A DNA stretch of 25,502 bases from Paraglomus occultum (taxonomy: Eukaryota > Glomeromycota > Glomeromycetes > Paraglomerales > Paraglomeraceae): assembly GCA_910592205.1 (NCBI GenBank), contig CAJVPJ010000424.1, positions 1 to 25,502 on the forward strand, read 5' to 3'. Position numbers and translations under genes: made by a program. Below are positions 1 to 11,224 of this stretch, in pieces. Position 1 is the first letter of the stretch. The number at the start of each line of letters is the position of its first letter. The notes beneath the pieces were generated by a model, which made no database searches, had not been told where the DNA came from, and worked only from the letters and a program-made list of their open reading frames with translations.

Positions 1-1460
1 AAATGGCTAAATTTCTATATATGGTATCACCCCTTCCGAAGGGTAAGACAGTTCGTCGCCCCTTCACTAAGTCCATCACCCCTGACTATTTTGGTAACTG
101 AAAATTTTGTATTACCAAATATGGTAAAGGAAAAAAGCTAATGAGGCCGACCATAAAGAGTGTAATTAAAAAGTGTGTTGAGTAAGGAGTTGACAATTAG
201 AATTGAAATGACAATAATAATGTCAATTGACGGATACCGTCTTTTTGATTTACACTCGTTCAACTAAGGTACGTGTATTATATTAGTTGCCATTTTGGTA
301 AATTTTCGTAAATTGGGTAACAGCAGGCGGTCACCGAAAGTCTCGAGTCGTATGAGAAAGGCCGCGTTTAGAGCCAATACCTCTGGTTAATAGCGCGCAT
401 CTCAGGCGATTGATTGCACACTGATGTCATAAATATTTCCTAGCTTTGAATGCCCGAATAATTTGACAAGTCTGCGTAATGAACATGAATAAAGTGTAAT
501 ATATTTTTTATTGTCAGCAAATAGTAGTAAATGTATGCTAATTTCAAAACTGTGCTGCGCTCTTGCATTTTGGGATAAGCATAAAACTATCTTGCGTGTT
601 GCATGTTAAATCGTCTAACAAAGGAAGAGAAAAAAAAGTATTCAAATATCTAGATGCTAGATTGGAAGCCTTCTTGAAATAGACTTTTTTTTTCTTTGTA
701 TATAATTTGGTCTTTTTAAAGCTTTGTCGCTTTGCGTCTTCACTTGACAACCGCAGCAACTTTAATTAGTAGGATAACATTAGTGGGTCCAGGAACAAGA
801 GAATCGATAAAAATTTAGCCAGTATAACAAAATTACATGATGTACAATTACCCGCGCATGTTTTACACTTTAAAATTTTTAAAGTTTACTCCGAAGCTGA
901 AAATATTTGTTTCCCATACTTATAAGGTTTATACTAAATCAATGTACACCAAGTCTTTAACATACTGTTTGCGAGTATTAAACAGTACAGTCATACCTGG
1001 TTTTGTCCCCAATTGAAAACATTTCATTCATTGTATAGTTCTGGATGCCAAACTTTCCGCGCGTATTGAATCAATGTATGTATCATGTAACTCGTTTATA
1101 TCTCCACTTTGGGACGAGAAGTTTAAAGAGGTGGGATATAAATGAAGTATTTATTTAAACATGCAATTTTATTGATTAATAAACTCGGTTGATAAAGTTT
1201 GGCGTTTAGCCTTTTCTACAGACTCATCTAAACGTCGAATTATATATTACGTATATACTTACATCATTTTCTGTTGTAAAATTTCTTTGTTCTAAGAACC
1301 TTTTAACTACGTCAAGTGCTTGTCTTCCCGTCCACATTAAAATTATCGTTCCTCCTCGCCGCTTAAGTCTTCTTTAACGTATCGCTGCAGAACACCTTCA
1401 GATGACTTGATCGCTTTTCAGCACGATTTGATTTTTTTGCTAATCATTTTAACAATGGGA
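1..1460. other. AT-rich non-coding stretch
   Basis: No reading frame here looks like protein: the longest open frames are lysine/phenylalanine-rich products of AT-rich sequence without recognisable motifs. At positions 15-26 lies ctatatatggta, the same 12-mer that forms one end of a small inverted repeat at 22.7 kb. A short GC-rich palindrome (ccctt-ccg-aaggg) follows at about 32-44. Nothing else is recognised. Confidence 0.5.
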
Positions 1461-1551
1461 AAAGTTTGTGCAAGACGTAAAAATAGAAATAACATGACAG
1501 TTTGTGTAATACACTCCCGTGGTAAAAGTCACCGACCACCCCCTATATTTA

Positions 1552-1610
1552 CAAATATTGGCATAACTAACAATGCAATTACCGCAAAATTAATACTGAA
1601 TTTAGCGCAC
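1552..1610 (+). repeat. Degenerate direct repeat, copy 1
   Basis: This 59-bp stretch matches 1909-1967 in the same orientation at about four of five positions, with no gap; most differences are transitions. Weaker similarity continues upstream (gtcaccgaccac here, gtcgccgacact in copy 2). The two copies are 357 bp apart. A third, poorer match to the upstream part of the unit may lie at about 2180-2230 (pattern ccgga-tagcttgctt versus ccgaatatcttgctt near 1817). It is probably an old tandem duplication of non-coding DNA. Confidence 0.55.
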
Positions 1611-1908
1611 TTTTTAGATAGTATATACCAAAAATTGCAATATGTTAGGTAGGTAAATTATGAATTTACCTAAAGCCGACTTTTATTTTACGAAAAAATA
1701 AAATTAGGTTACGCGACACAAAAGCTTTAAAAATTGTTAAAAATTAACCCACATATTAATTTACATTTATTCGAAAGTATAAAAAAAGTGCTGTTGTCGT
1801 ATTTATAAAATATTACCCGAATATCTTGCTTCTTTGTTAAGAAATTGGATTTTAAATCTAGGATACTATTCGATAGTCGCCGACACTCCTTAATTTTGCA
1901 ATTAAATG

Positions 1909-1967
1909 CAAATATTGACATAACAAGCAATGCAACTACCGTGAAACTAATACTGAGATTAGTGTAT
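1909..1967 (+). repeat. Degenerate direct repeat, copy 2
   Basis: Partner of the stretch at 1552-1610, ungapped over 59 bp with about 12 mismatches by eye, mainly C/T and A/G changes. Neither copy is inside a credible gene. Confidence 0.55.
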
Positions 1968-2323
1968 CTAGTCTACGACACATTTACAAAAAATTCTAGT
2001 GTTTAGTAATAATATGATAATATTTATATATCTAACGGTATGTGTTACCGAAGACGTTAAAATCAAGCTAAACGATCTAAAAGTTAAAATTGTTTCAAAC
2101 CGATTCCACGTAATAAACATACACACGTTTACATTCATTTAAAAAACGCAAACAGACTGCTATTAAATAAAAAAAAAGTTTAACCGGATAGCTTGCTTTG
2201 TTGTCGAGAAACAACTTTATTATTAAAACTTAACAAAAAATTTTTAAAAAAACTTTATAGAATGTTTTTCGATATTCAAATGCTTGAAACACGTTTATTT
2301 ATGTTTGTGAACAAATATATTTA

Positions 2324-2565
2324 TTAATAATTAGTTGCCAAACCTTTAGCCTTTAACTGCCTTTACTCTATTATTCATACTAAGGATAAGATTTTGGTAT
2401 ACACTTTTTGGAATTACTTCCCATTATTTTGAAGCAATCTGAACAACTTTGCTTCACTTTTTGGTAGTGGCTTTGTTTTCTAATACGACGATCAAGTTCA
2501 TCCCACAAGTGCTCAATAGGGTTGAGGTCTGGGCTTTGTCTAGGCCATTTCATCAAGTTTATTCA
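2324..2565 (-). pseudogene. Tc1/mariner transposase, C-terminal fragment
   Basis: Read on the minus strand this encodes the end of a Tc1-family DDE transposase, the enzyme that cuts and rejoins Tc1 transposons at TA sites. The diagnostic block [19 protein letters not shown] is intact, including the third catalytic residue (E of NPIEHLW). It is followed by [10 protein letters not shown], then after frameshifts by [17 protein letters not shown] and GLATNY with a stop at 2324. The first two catalytic aspartates and the DNA-binding N-terminus are absent, so this is a truncated, inactive copy. Its C-terminus differs from those of the two other Tc1 remnants in the window, so it belongs to a separate lineage. 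Confidence 0.9.
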
Positions 2566-3780
2566 AAATTTTTATAGCGAATTTGCTGTCGAGGTAATAG
2601 TCACGGGAGATCGATAACTACTGTCTTCGTTGGGATCTAGCTGCGCCGTCGTAGGAGTGTGGCTCACCTCAGCGATAGCTAAATCGTAACAAACAGTTAG
2701 TGTAGTGACCTGTAAATTAGGCTTTTCAGTCCTGACGTGTTCGTATACGGATAATGCGTTAGCTCGATTCTAATTATCTTGAATTATCTATTAAAGTTTT
2801 CTGGCAATCGATGAAAGAGACCAAGTCGTATCGACAGTCGTAATTCAAAAGCATATTGTCCCTGTGCAGACAAGCGTGCAGGCACGCGTTAGAGTCAAGT
2901 ATACGGTTTGTTAAATTAAATTTTGAAAGAAAGAGGAAAACTTGCTTTGGATAACATGACGGCATCTATTAACACACAATCTTCGCAGGCTCGCTTTTCT
3001 ACGGTGGTTGATACTGAATCAGTTGATTTTGATCCGCAATTGGCCGAAATTGGAGTTTTTTACAACTTCGTTCATTAATAGTTTGATAGCTTGCTTTATA
3101 CTGCGTTTCAAAAAATTTGCGCCAGCCAGCAAAACGAAGAATAAATCAAAAAAACAAATTATTGGTCATAAACGAGCCTTGTTATCTGCTCATTCTTGAA
3201 TACACATTTAGGGTCTTAAAGATATAATGCATTTTGCCACCTCCATAAATACAACCCTCCGTCTTCTGTAATGCAACGGAATTTGCAAATTCCTGTTCGT
3301 ATTCTAGTAAACTTATTTTCCTAAATGCAATTTACTTAATGTATTGTTATTGTTTCACGTTACAACAATACTACAATACACCAAGCCAGACATCAACATT
3401 ATTTTTTTGCGTTTTATAGGTAAAGTTTTGACGCTGTTATAGATTACTTGTGTAAAGGAAAAATTCTTTCAATGTTTGAGTTAGAATTGTTTGTTTTGTT
3501 TCCCAAATAGCGGAAGAACTTCAATTGTTTAACGTAGATATTTATGAACAAACCAAATCTTAGTTAACAATTAGGGAATATTAATTGCCAAAAATTTTAT
3601 CTATTTAGTTGACGCAAATCGTTAAATATAAAATATTTTTTCTCACAGAAACCCATCCCATAAACGCACGCAATGTAGCACTTGTGGGGATTTTATTATA
3701 AGTACGTATTTACTATAAATAGGATCTCATGGTATTTTTCTAAGCATATATATAAATACATAACTTTTTGGCTTGCCATT
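2566..3780. other. Non-coding stretch, nothing recognised
   Basis: About 1.2 kb between the Tc1 fragment and the zinc-finger remnant. Short open frames exist on both strands (for example about 3008-3199 plus and 2774-2965 minus), but none has a convincing start, motif or composition. Base composition is slightly less AT-rich at 2600-2760, which may mark another transposon remnant, but no motif supports that. Confidence 0.4.
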
Positions 3781-3787
3781 ACATATA

Positions 3788-3970
3788 ATGTCAATTAATT
3801 TGTTCAGAAAATTTCGTAAAAAAAAGTGTAACAATTGCCACACAAGAAAAAGAGCGATTGGATTCTGCAGGCCAGGCCAAGACGCGATAATCTATTGTAT
3901 AAAATATGCATTGTTCCGAAAGACTAAAGGGCAAAGAAAAAGCAAAAATAATAGAGTCAGCGAAAATTGA
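3788..3970 (+). pseudogene. GATA-type zinc finger remnant
   Basis: An ATG-initiated frame of 60 codons carries the layout of a GATA zinc finger, a DNA-binding module of fungal transcription factors: KKKCNNC, a 19-residue loop (HTRKRAIGFCRPGQDAIIY), then CIKY-ALF-RKTKGQRKSKN. The family pattern is C-x2-C-x17/20-C-x2-C followed by GLF..K.G..R. Here the fourth zinc ligand is tyrosine (TAT) instead of cysteine, and the loop lacks the usual L-W-R core. With three of four ligands and almost no flanking protein, it is probably a dead fragment. A gene for a divergent short finger cannot be excluded. The family call rests on pattern only. Confidence 0.45.
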
Positions 3971-4540
3971 TTTCGCTTCTTCGAAGAATCAAATCAATGG
4001 TATAGTCAAATTTAATATTCTCTGTTAATTTTTTATTCCTGGTTGCTGATTTGGGTTTCTAGCGATGAAGATTAATTTCGCGTTTCCGAAATCAATTGAG
4101 CAGATGGTTATATGCAAATTCAAAATCGTACTTAATATTTCATGTAAATTTTTTGCACACACATAGTCAACACTTACGCTTAACATGTAAAGTTATAAGC
4201 GTAAGATTCTTAGTTTGCTGACTTGGGGTTTCTAGCAATGAGGATTGATTTCGTGTTTTCGAAATTATTATAGTAAAATTCAAAATAGTACGTGTCAATT
4301 TTTTACACACATATGGACAACAGTTACTGTACGTTTAACATGTAAATTTTATAAGCATAAGATTCTTGGTTGCTGGCTTAGAGTTTCTAGCAATGAGAAT
4401 TGATTTCGTGCTTTTGAAAAATCATTATTGTAAAATTCAAACAGGACTTAATATTCCATTTTTTACACACACACACACATGGACAACGGTTACGTTTAAC
4501 ATGCACGTAAATTTTATAAGTGTAGGATTCTTGGCTGCTT
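3957..4540 (+). repeat. Tandem repeat, period about 155-178 bp, ~3.5 units
   Basis: Units begin near 4036, 4214 and 4369 with variants of ggttgctgacttgggtttct followed by agcaatgaggattgatttcg; a partial unit precedes them from about 3960. Each unit also holds a ttaatatt..ttttttacacaca block and a taacatgtaaattttataag block. Small foldbacks recur: atttcg..cgaaat at about 4074-4092 and its counterpart near 4249-4267, and in the 4036 unit cttacgctt..aagcgtaag (about 4174-4207). The last unit has a CA-dinucleotide run (about 4467-4480). The open frame at 4366-4560 is a by-product of the repeat. Confidence 0.75.
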
Positions 4541-5028
4541 GTCATGGTGTGCTATTGTAGAGTATGGTTATAAATCATTCTCAGTATCAAAGATGAATTG
4601 ATCACTGTTACAAAAGCATTTCAAGGAGGAATATTACTAAGACTGACATTACACTGCTAATCAAGTATTATTTTATTAGCATAATGTAACTAATAACTAT
4701 AAAGCTAATCAAATATCAATGTGCATTTTACAATCTTGACACTCAATGTCATGTTAATGTGTGAACCTAATTGTATGAAAAATGTTTGTTGAAGTCTTTG
4801 ACACTGAAACTCATTCAGCTAATTTATGATTTTCAATGGTTAAATAGTAAATGTAGTGGTAGTAGCCACATGACAATTTACTTGTACATCCCTTAATATT
4901 AATATTACATGAGATGAACATTATGTTTAATCCAAGAACACAAACAAGCATGTATGTTTATTTAGAATAATGGTTTTCCATTTGCTTGCTATTAATACAT
5001 ATAAAAATAAAAATGTTTTCTATACCTT
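4541..5028. other. Non-coding stretch 3' of the broken minus-strand gene
   Basis: AT-rich sequence downstream of the last readable exon of the 5029-6077 remnant. A GT donor-like site (aag|gtatag) closes that exon at about 5029, so a further exon could lie here, but none was identified. Confidence 0.35.
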
Positions 5029-6077
5029 CTTGTTAATTCAACAAACCAACATAAACAGTTAAACTTGTTTTTCCAGACATCTAAAAGCTCTTGTGGAATA
5101 CTAGGATTGTTATAAAGACCCTGTAATTCATCAAATGCATCATTAAGCCTTGTATGAACCTCCTCAGCAGGAATCTTTCCTGACATGGTTGCTTTTCTGC
5201 CAATCCAAGACTCCCACCAAGAATTTACTTGTTCCCAGTCAATCTGTACTGTTTCTCTCATTGCATTACCAAACATCTTTAATCATAGCCAAATGTCTTC
5301 AGCCACTTTGCAATGTCTTCTTGGGAAAATCAATCATCATTTTGAAATTTGCTGAGATCTTTAATTGAGCCTTTGATCATTTGGAGAATGTAATGAACTG
5401 GAAGTGTATTTACATATTCCTGTTCTTCCAGTAATGCTGTGACCTGCTCTTGAACGTCTGGCCAAAGTGATGCATCCATACAGGCAGGTTGACCAAAGAA
5501 TGTATTGAGATTCAATTGTCCCCTACTAACGTGTGGCTTGAATTGACTTTGAAGCCATGCCTACAATTAAGTAGAGAAAGTTATTATGTATAATCAGAGA
5601 CAATAGTAATTGATTGTTAGATTATAAATACCTTTTCAACCCTTCTACAATGAAAATATTCTTCAGAAGACATCTCTCCTTCCATAACAGGTGTATTTTC
5701 TCCAACTTCTTCCTCTGTTTCCACTTGATATAAAGGTGACTTATGATTTTTAGCTACCACAGTTTGAATAATTTGTGCAGGTAAATTCATTAATTTCTCT
5801 TGCTTTTTTTTCCAATGAATTAACAGTTCTAAGATGCACAGCTTGCTTGTGTGCCATGATTATGATCTGATGCCGATTGTAGTTGGTGACAATGTTGACC
5901 ATCCACAAATATATAATATAGTGGCTGCACGAGCTTTGTAACATAATGCATCACATTTTTCACAGCTCCAGTAATATAAGTCATCACAGCTTCTGTTCTT
6001 GATCATGATATAGCCATTGACATTAATTTTGGTTTGCCTGCAATCTGAAGAAACTATTCACAAACAGTATGATTCAT
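5029..6077 (-). pseudogene. Broken spliced gene of unknown function
   Basis: I do not recognise this family. On the minus strand a coding-like path starts at the ATG at 6077 (MNHTVCE), meets TAG and then TGA, and runs through TEAVMTYITGAVKNVMHYV and YYIFVDGQHCHQLQS. It shifts frame near 5833 into ELLIHWKKKQEKLMNLPAQ and continues to EYFHCRRVEK at 5632. An intron of 71 nt (5561-5631; AAG|GTATTT..TTGTAG|GCA, phase 0) joins it to AWLQSQFKPHVSRGQLNLNT. That frame reaches an in-frame TGA (near 5330), goes on as FSQEDIAKWLKTFGYD, and shifts again near 5280 into FGNAMRETVQIDWEQVNSWW and on to ELTRRYRK. It shows no membrane segment and is rich in tryptophan and glutamate. Three stops and two frameshifts make it a pseudogene. 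It could be a lineage-specific host gene or part of a transposon. Confidence 0.65.
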
Positions 6078-6440
6078 TTAGATTTGAGTTTAAGGTGGTA
6101 GTATGAGTTAGCAGTAGTTGTAAGATAGCTGACGAATGGGGTTTTTTGTGTATTAGTTGATGTTTTAATTTTCGATACCTTGCTAATTACATTATATTTG
6201 ACTGGGAGACGTTGATTCTGATTTGCTACACAAGCTGCTGCACAAAAAATTTATATTGATTATCGATGATCTTCATATACATATACATAGTAGTTGCAGC
6301 TGATCATTGAATCACGTCTGAATTTGGTTTTGAATACCCGGCTGTGTTGAGAGGGTAGTAAACGTTGTTATCAATTTGGAATAATTTATGAAGGAATGTA
6401 TTCGTCATTTATTGTAATGCATGCAGACATGTTAACTATA

Positions 6441-8194
6441 ATGTATCGAATACTCAATTTACGCTATGCCAAAACCCGTTCCTTTGCAGAACGTAAGTGT
6501 TGAGGCAAATGGTAATTACAAAAGAGTAAAAGATTGCCATCATTTTGCCTTCTTTGACGTATACGTAGCTAACATTGATTGATTCTGTAGTCGTTGACAT
6601 GATTTGCTGAAGGTGAAGATCTAATCAATTTCACAGTATACTTAGTCATTTTCCTTGGATTGAATTCTCTCAGTCACCATCACTCAAACTTACAAGAATG
6701 AAAAATCAGTGACAATTGAAAGCAAATCTATTTATGAAGCCGCAGCAGTTTGTGCCGTTGAAGCTGAATCGATGGTAATCGAACAGTGAAGGGTTTTGTC
6801 AAAGAAGCCCAACAGGTTGCTAAAGAGTACGATGAAGCCATTCAGGTGGATAACTGAGAAAGTATTGAGCCGTTACTGTGTGTTTATTAGCTTCATTTAC
6901 TGAGACCGCTTGTTTCCACCTTTTTTATAACAGTGGCCTTGGCGCGTACCTTCTTGAAGAAGAACTTCCGGATGTCTTCTAATACTCAGTTGGCAACGTT
7001 ACGCCAAATCAGACCGTCAAAATTCGCATAACTTACGTGCCGGAGCTTAAGCAGGATTCTGATTCCGACCAAGTTCGCTTTGTTATTCCCACCGCTGCTA
7101 TGGTGATCCGCGGAACAACTCGTCTCGAACGGGGACGAAAGTGATTAAGGGCAATCCGACGTATTCGAGCGAAATGCAATATACATTTGACGTGAATGTT
7201 ACATGTCGTATGACAGCCGGTTTGTTGAGTGTCGCACACACGCACAAGATGTTAATTTGAATGGAGATTTAAAGACTTGCAGGGTTGGGCTGGCAGAAGA
7301 TAAAACTCACTTGGAGAAGGATTTTGTGCTAGTTGTTAAGAGTAAGGATTTGGACAAATTTAGGTATGGATCAAGTATGTGAGGAATAGTCATAGGAATT
7401 GGGTGATGGTAATGACTAATGTTTACTAAATCGGTGTTTATGTATTTTCTTTGCCTTTTCTTGTATAGATTATTCACAGAATGCAATCCAAAGATCAATA
7501 CGAACTGTACCATGCTGACCCTTGTTCCTACGTTTGAACTTGAATCGATGCAGACAGAAATGTGTTTTGTTGTCGACAGGTAAATCGTTTAGATGCTGTT
7601 TTCACGTTCTTTTGCGAGCTTGTGTACACAGCGTTTGATGGCAACTTTATTTATTCGCCAATATTGAATTTTATTTGTTCCAGATCCGGTTCGATGGGTG
7701 GTTCTCCGATAAATAAAGCTCGACAAACGCTCGAATTAATAATCCGCTCTTTGCCATCCAACTGTTTTTCAATGTTGTCTCATTTGGCTCGTCTTATTCC
7801 GCCTTGTTTGAAAAGTCTGTTCCTTATTCAGAATCTTCCTACGATACGGCCATTCAACATGCTTGGGGAATGGGGGCTAACTTTGGTGGTACTGAACTCT
7901 TGTCGGTCCTAAGATGGGTTTGGAAAATACGAGCAAAGAACTGCCGACTGCCGTATTTTCATTGACCGACGGCGAGGTCTGGAACGTGGATGAGATATTT
8001 AATTGATCACGAATAAAGTGAAGGAAGCCAAAGACGATTTGGGATTGTTTTCGTTGGGTATTGGTGTAATCCGTTGCGAGAGCCGGAAAGGGATACGCCC
8101 AGTTCGTCAGCAGTGAGACAAAAAGGGTACTGGGATAGTCAAGAACGCCATTCGACCGCCATTGGCTGATTACAACATTTCCTGGATCGAATAA
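6441..8194 (+). pseudogene. VIT / von Willebrand factor A domain protein, broken
   Basis: The protein combined an N-terminal VIT (inter-alpha-trypsin-inhibitor-like) domain with a von Willebrand A domain, a metal-dependent protein-binding fold. VIT pieces are VPLQNVSVEAN, VVDMI, VTITQTYKNEKSV, EAAAVCAVEAE, VKGFVKEAQQVAKEYDEAIQ, GLGAYLLEEELPDVF and VKIRITYVPELKQDSDSDQV. The vWA part keeps the metal site (FVVDRSGSMGG, FGGTELL, SLTDGEVW) and ends IRPPLADYNISWIE before TAA at 8194. Introns still visible: 6512-6590, 6613-6673, about 6846-6933 (join one base out of frame), 7364-7468 and 7580-7683; the last splits the DRSGS metal motif. Lesions include an extra base near 6605, a missing base near 6770, TAA after ELPDVF, shifts near 7140 and 7240, one after SNCF (about 7770) and several after 7900. 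The retained introns mean it did not arise by retrocopying. Confidence 0.85.
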
Positions 8195-10230
8195 AAGTAA
8201 GAACTAAGAGCTTATGTACTACTCAACTTGTACCAACGATGTAAATATTTATGACAGATTTCCTAAGACGTGTTCAAGATTTGAAAAACTGTTATACAGT
8301 ATTTAATAAATATCTAATATCATGCTTCATAACATTTTACATACACGCGCTTATGTTTGATCTTCGATTGTCAACTCGGAATAAAATTTAGTTAACGTCT
8401 CAATCCAATTAATAATATGCTGGAAGTATTTCATACCCTCAATATTAATAGGATGGGTCATCTGTTATCTACAGTATGCCACACGTTATTATACACTCCG
8501 ATGTTCCGATAATTTATCTACTCGGAAAAGTTTTATAGGAAAATGACAACCATAATATTTCTTCCTTAAATTTAGTTCGAATGAAAAATGTAAAAAGGCG
8601 AGCGCTGATTAGTAATCTTTATCTACGCGCAAAAATGAAGAAAAGATTTGTTCAATAAAAATTTCTTTAAACGTCAATTTAAATTTTCTTAATAATTATA
8701 ATAATGACAGATATACAACGATACAAATGTATCAAAATCTCCGTAAATATATACCATTGTATTCATAATCTAGTTCGGTAATTAATCTGATCGACCTCGA
8801 TAGCTATAAATGGCATGAAAAAGACAACGAAATCCAATTGCGTATTTCATACTTAGTCCTTTCGAGATTTGTCACCCGAAGAAGAAAAACAGCATATATG
8901 ATTAAAAAGCCGTTATATTAACCATAAGTGGCTTTTAAAAACCGAGTCACATCCGTACAATTCCAGACATTATGCTTTGAATTTGAAAATTGAAAGAACG
9001 TAAAATGATTGATAAAAGTTAGAAAGTTAAAACAATTTGAATACATTATTACCAGTATTTAACAAAACATTTACCTAGCGAAGACCACATTTCTGAGTAT
9101 GTCTTTATTATTTTGATTACGTCACAATAGAACTTATTTTCGATAATAAACAATCTGGATGGTGGATGACTTCTTCACAGCGGTGAAAGTATTTTTAGAC
9201 GGACGGCTTTCTAAAGAATGTGTCAACACTACACACACTTTTGCTGTTAAGTTTCCATTGTCATATAATAAGGGTTTGTTGCGTTGCATGCGTCTTTAAC
9301 CTAGCATAGCAAGTAAACAATCAGTTTACAGACCGGAATTTTTTCTTTATTATAGGTAAACTCTTGCAAAAAAATACGAGTTTTCACTTGCTCGTTAATT
9401 GTGTCAAACTTTTTCTCCAATTATACCATTATCCAATATTGTAGGCTTCTCTAGTAATAAATAAACGGATTTTGGTTAAATTTCGAGTGTAAAATTCACC
9501 ACACGTATTCTAGCGGATAGAACGTAACCGAATGGGATGTGTTATTTAAATGTTACAAAGAGGTACAAATATAATAATTGTATACGAGACACACACACAC
9601 GATAACTTTATAAGTAATTTGAAATTTAAATCATTATCATGTGCTGAACTTCATATCACAGATCGTGATAGCACACGCGACCCAAATTATTATTTCGGAC
9701 GCTATAGTTATTATTACTATAATTTGATTTCTGTTAAGGATGAATTCATCGCTGGTCTTATGTCTATTCAAAGATGGAATGAGTATATATGAAGAAACAA
9801 TTCTCCGCTCCATAAGATAAGCGGTAAGGCAATATTGAAATAGAATTCAAGCTGGCAATGTCTTTTGTAGAATCCGTTGCAGATCGACATGATTTCAACA
9901 TGGAGTCCCCAAGCATAAATTTTAGGTATTTTGTTGCTCATTCTATATAGCAATAGTAATTATAATAGTAATATTAACAGTAATAAATATATGAGCAACC
10001 CCCACTTTTTGAATAATCTTTTTGACAATCTTTAATTATAAACAGGAAGATGGGCATCCAAATAGAGGTCAAAATTGTCCATAAAAAGTCAAGCAGTCCT
10101 AGAAATGAAATTAAGCCTTGCACACGGATTGTTTCATTATTATATTAATGTTAATAAAATATTTAATTTTTGTACCACTTACTGCATGATTTGCCTAAAT
10201 GGCATCTTTAATAAAACGTGTTGTTGATGA
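8195..10230. other. About 2 kb of AT-rich DNA, nothing recognised
   Basis: No convincing coding region. An open frame at 9550-9792 (plus) starts next to a CA run and encodes a tyrosine-rich low-complexity peptide; I do not consider it a gene. A motif gcaacccccactttttg near 9994 resembles cacaacccccgattttttac near 10246, just before the Tc1 remnant, and could be related transposon-end sequence. Confidence 0.4.
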
Positions 10231-10275
10231 CCTCAAAATAAGTTACACAACCCCCGATTTTTTACGTTGCCGCAT

Positions 10276-11224
10276 ATGGGTCTTGCCAAAGAGCTTACTA
10301 ATTCTCAAAAAAGTGCTATAATTGCAAGATGTCATCGCACAACAGTTCTACAACAGTAATTTGCAGCCCATAAATCAAAAAATTATCCGCAAATCGCTCG
10401 GCCGCGCATTCTCGACAAAATTAAAAACCGCTGTTACTGCAAACAAAAATCACGACAAAATTTGAGGAAAATTGCTAAAAAAGTTTCTAAAAGCTAAAAA
10501 CCGACAAATTTCTATAAAAACAGTTCAATGTATACTTCATGAAGAAAATTTGCGTTCTTGCATTCCGTTAAAAAGCCTCTCATTTCAGAAAAAAATCGGA
10601 AATTTAATTTGAGTGGACAATAGAAAGAAGAAAGTGGATTGCTGCAGACTGGAAAAAAGTCACATGGGTCGGATGAATTGAGAACTGGGGAAAAAATATA
10701 ATAAAAATTGCATCGCGTCAACGGTGAAACATTTACCTCCAAAAATGTTTCGGACATGCCTTTCTTATTTAAAAACTGGGTCCTATTGTTTCTATTCAAG
10801 GTTCTATAACTGGTGAAGTACAGTATATAAAGGTATACTTGAACAATATGCCAATCCCACACTCAAAGTAATTGCCCGCCAAGGCAAAGAAACTTTATTT
10901 TCCAGGAGGACAATGCTCTTGTACACACCGTAAAGATTGCACGAAACTTTTTCCTTTCCCAAAACGTAGAGGTGCTTAAGTGGCCGCCTCAAAGTTCTGA
11001 CCTCAACCCGATTAAGCACCTTTGGGCTGCAGTTGAGGTGGCGCTGCAAAAACGCAATCCTCAGCCTTCAAACTTTCGCAAACTTGAGAAGGCAGTAAAA
11101 AAACTGTGGAATGCGCTTCCACAAAAGTGTATATCGTGATTTAATATTATCTATGTCCAATCGGATTCAAGCTGTGATTGATGCAAATAAAGAAATATTA
11201 AACGTTGATGCTTACTTTAAGTGA
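10276..11224 (+). pseudogene. Tc1-like (DD34E) transposase pseudogene
   Basis: Near full-length Tc1-family transposase. It starts MGLAKELTNSQKSAIIARCH (N-terminal helix-turn-helix region) and passes through several stops and shifts to RRKWIAADWKKVTW. SDE follows one base out of frame (first catalytic Asp codon at about 10672), then EDNALVH (second Asp, 10909-10911) and WPPQSSDLNPIKHLW. The third acidic residue should be Glu but is Lys (AAG, 11014-11016). The distance from the second Asp to this Lys is exactly 34 intervening residues, as expected for DD34E. The C-terminus is VIDANKEILNVDAYFK with stop at 11224. Stops, shifts and the Glu-to-Lys change make it inactive. Inverted ends are not clear: aaaataagttacacaa near 10234 weakly resembles the complement of the sequence around 11276-11296. 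Confidence 0.9.

Noticed and set aside
3957-4540. Tandem units considered as a CRISPR array
   Set aside because: Units are 155-178 bp, degenerate throughout and without spacer/repeat alternation; the organism is eukaryotic.
4366-4560. 64-codon frame in the 4-kb repeat
   Set aside because: It lies wholly in a tandem-repeat unit, contains the CA run and is not kept open in the other units.
9550-9792. 80-codon frame beside a CA microsatellite
   Set aside because: Tyrosine/asparagine-rich, no motif, no homologous-looking block; chance frame.
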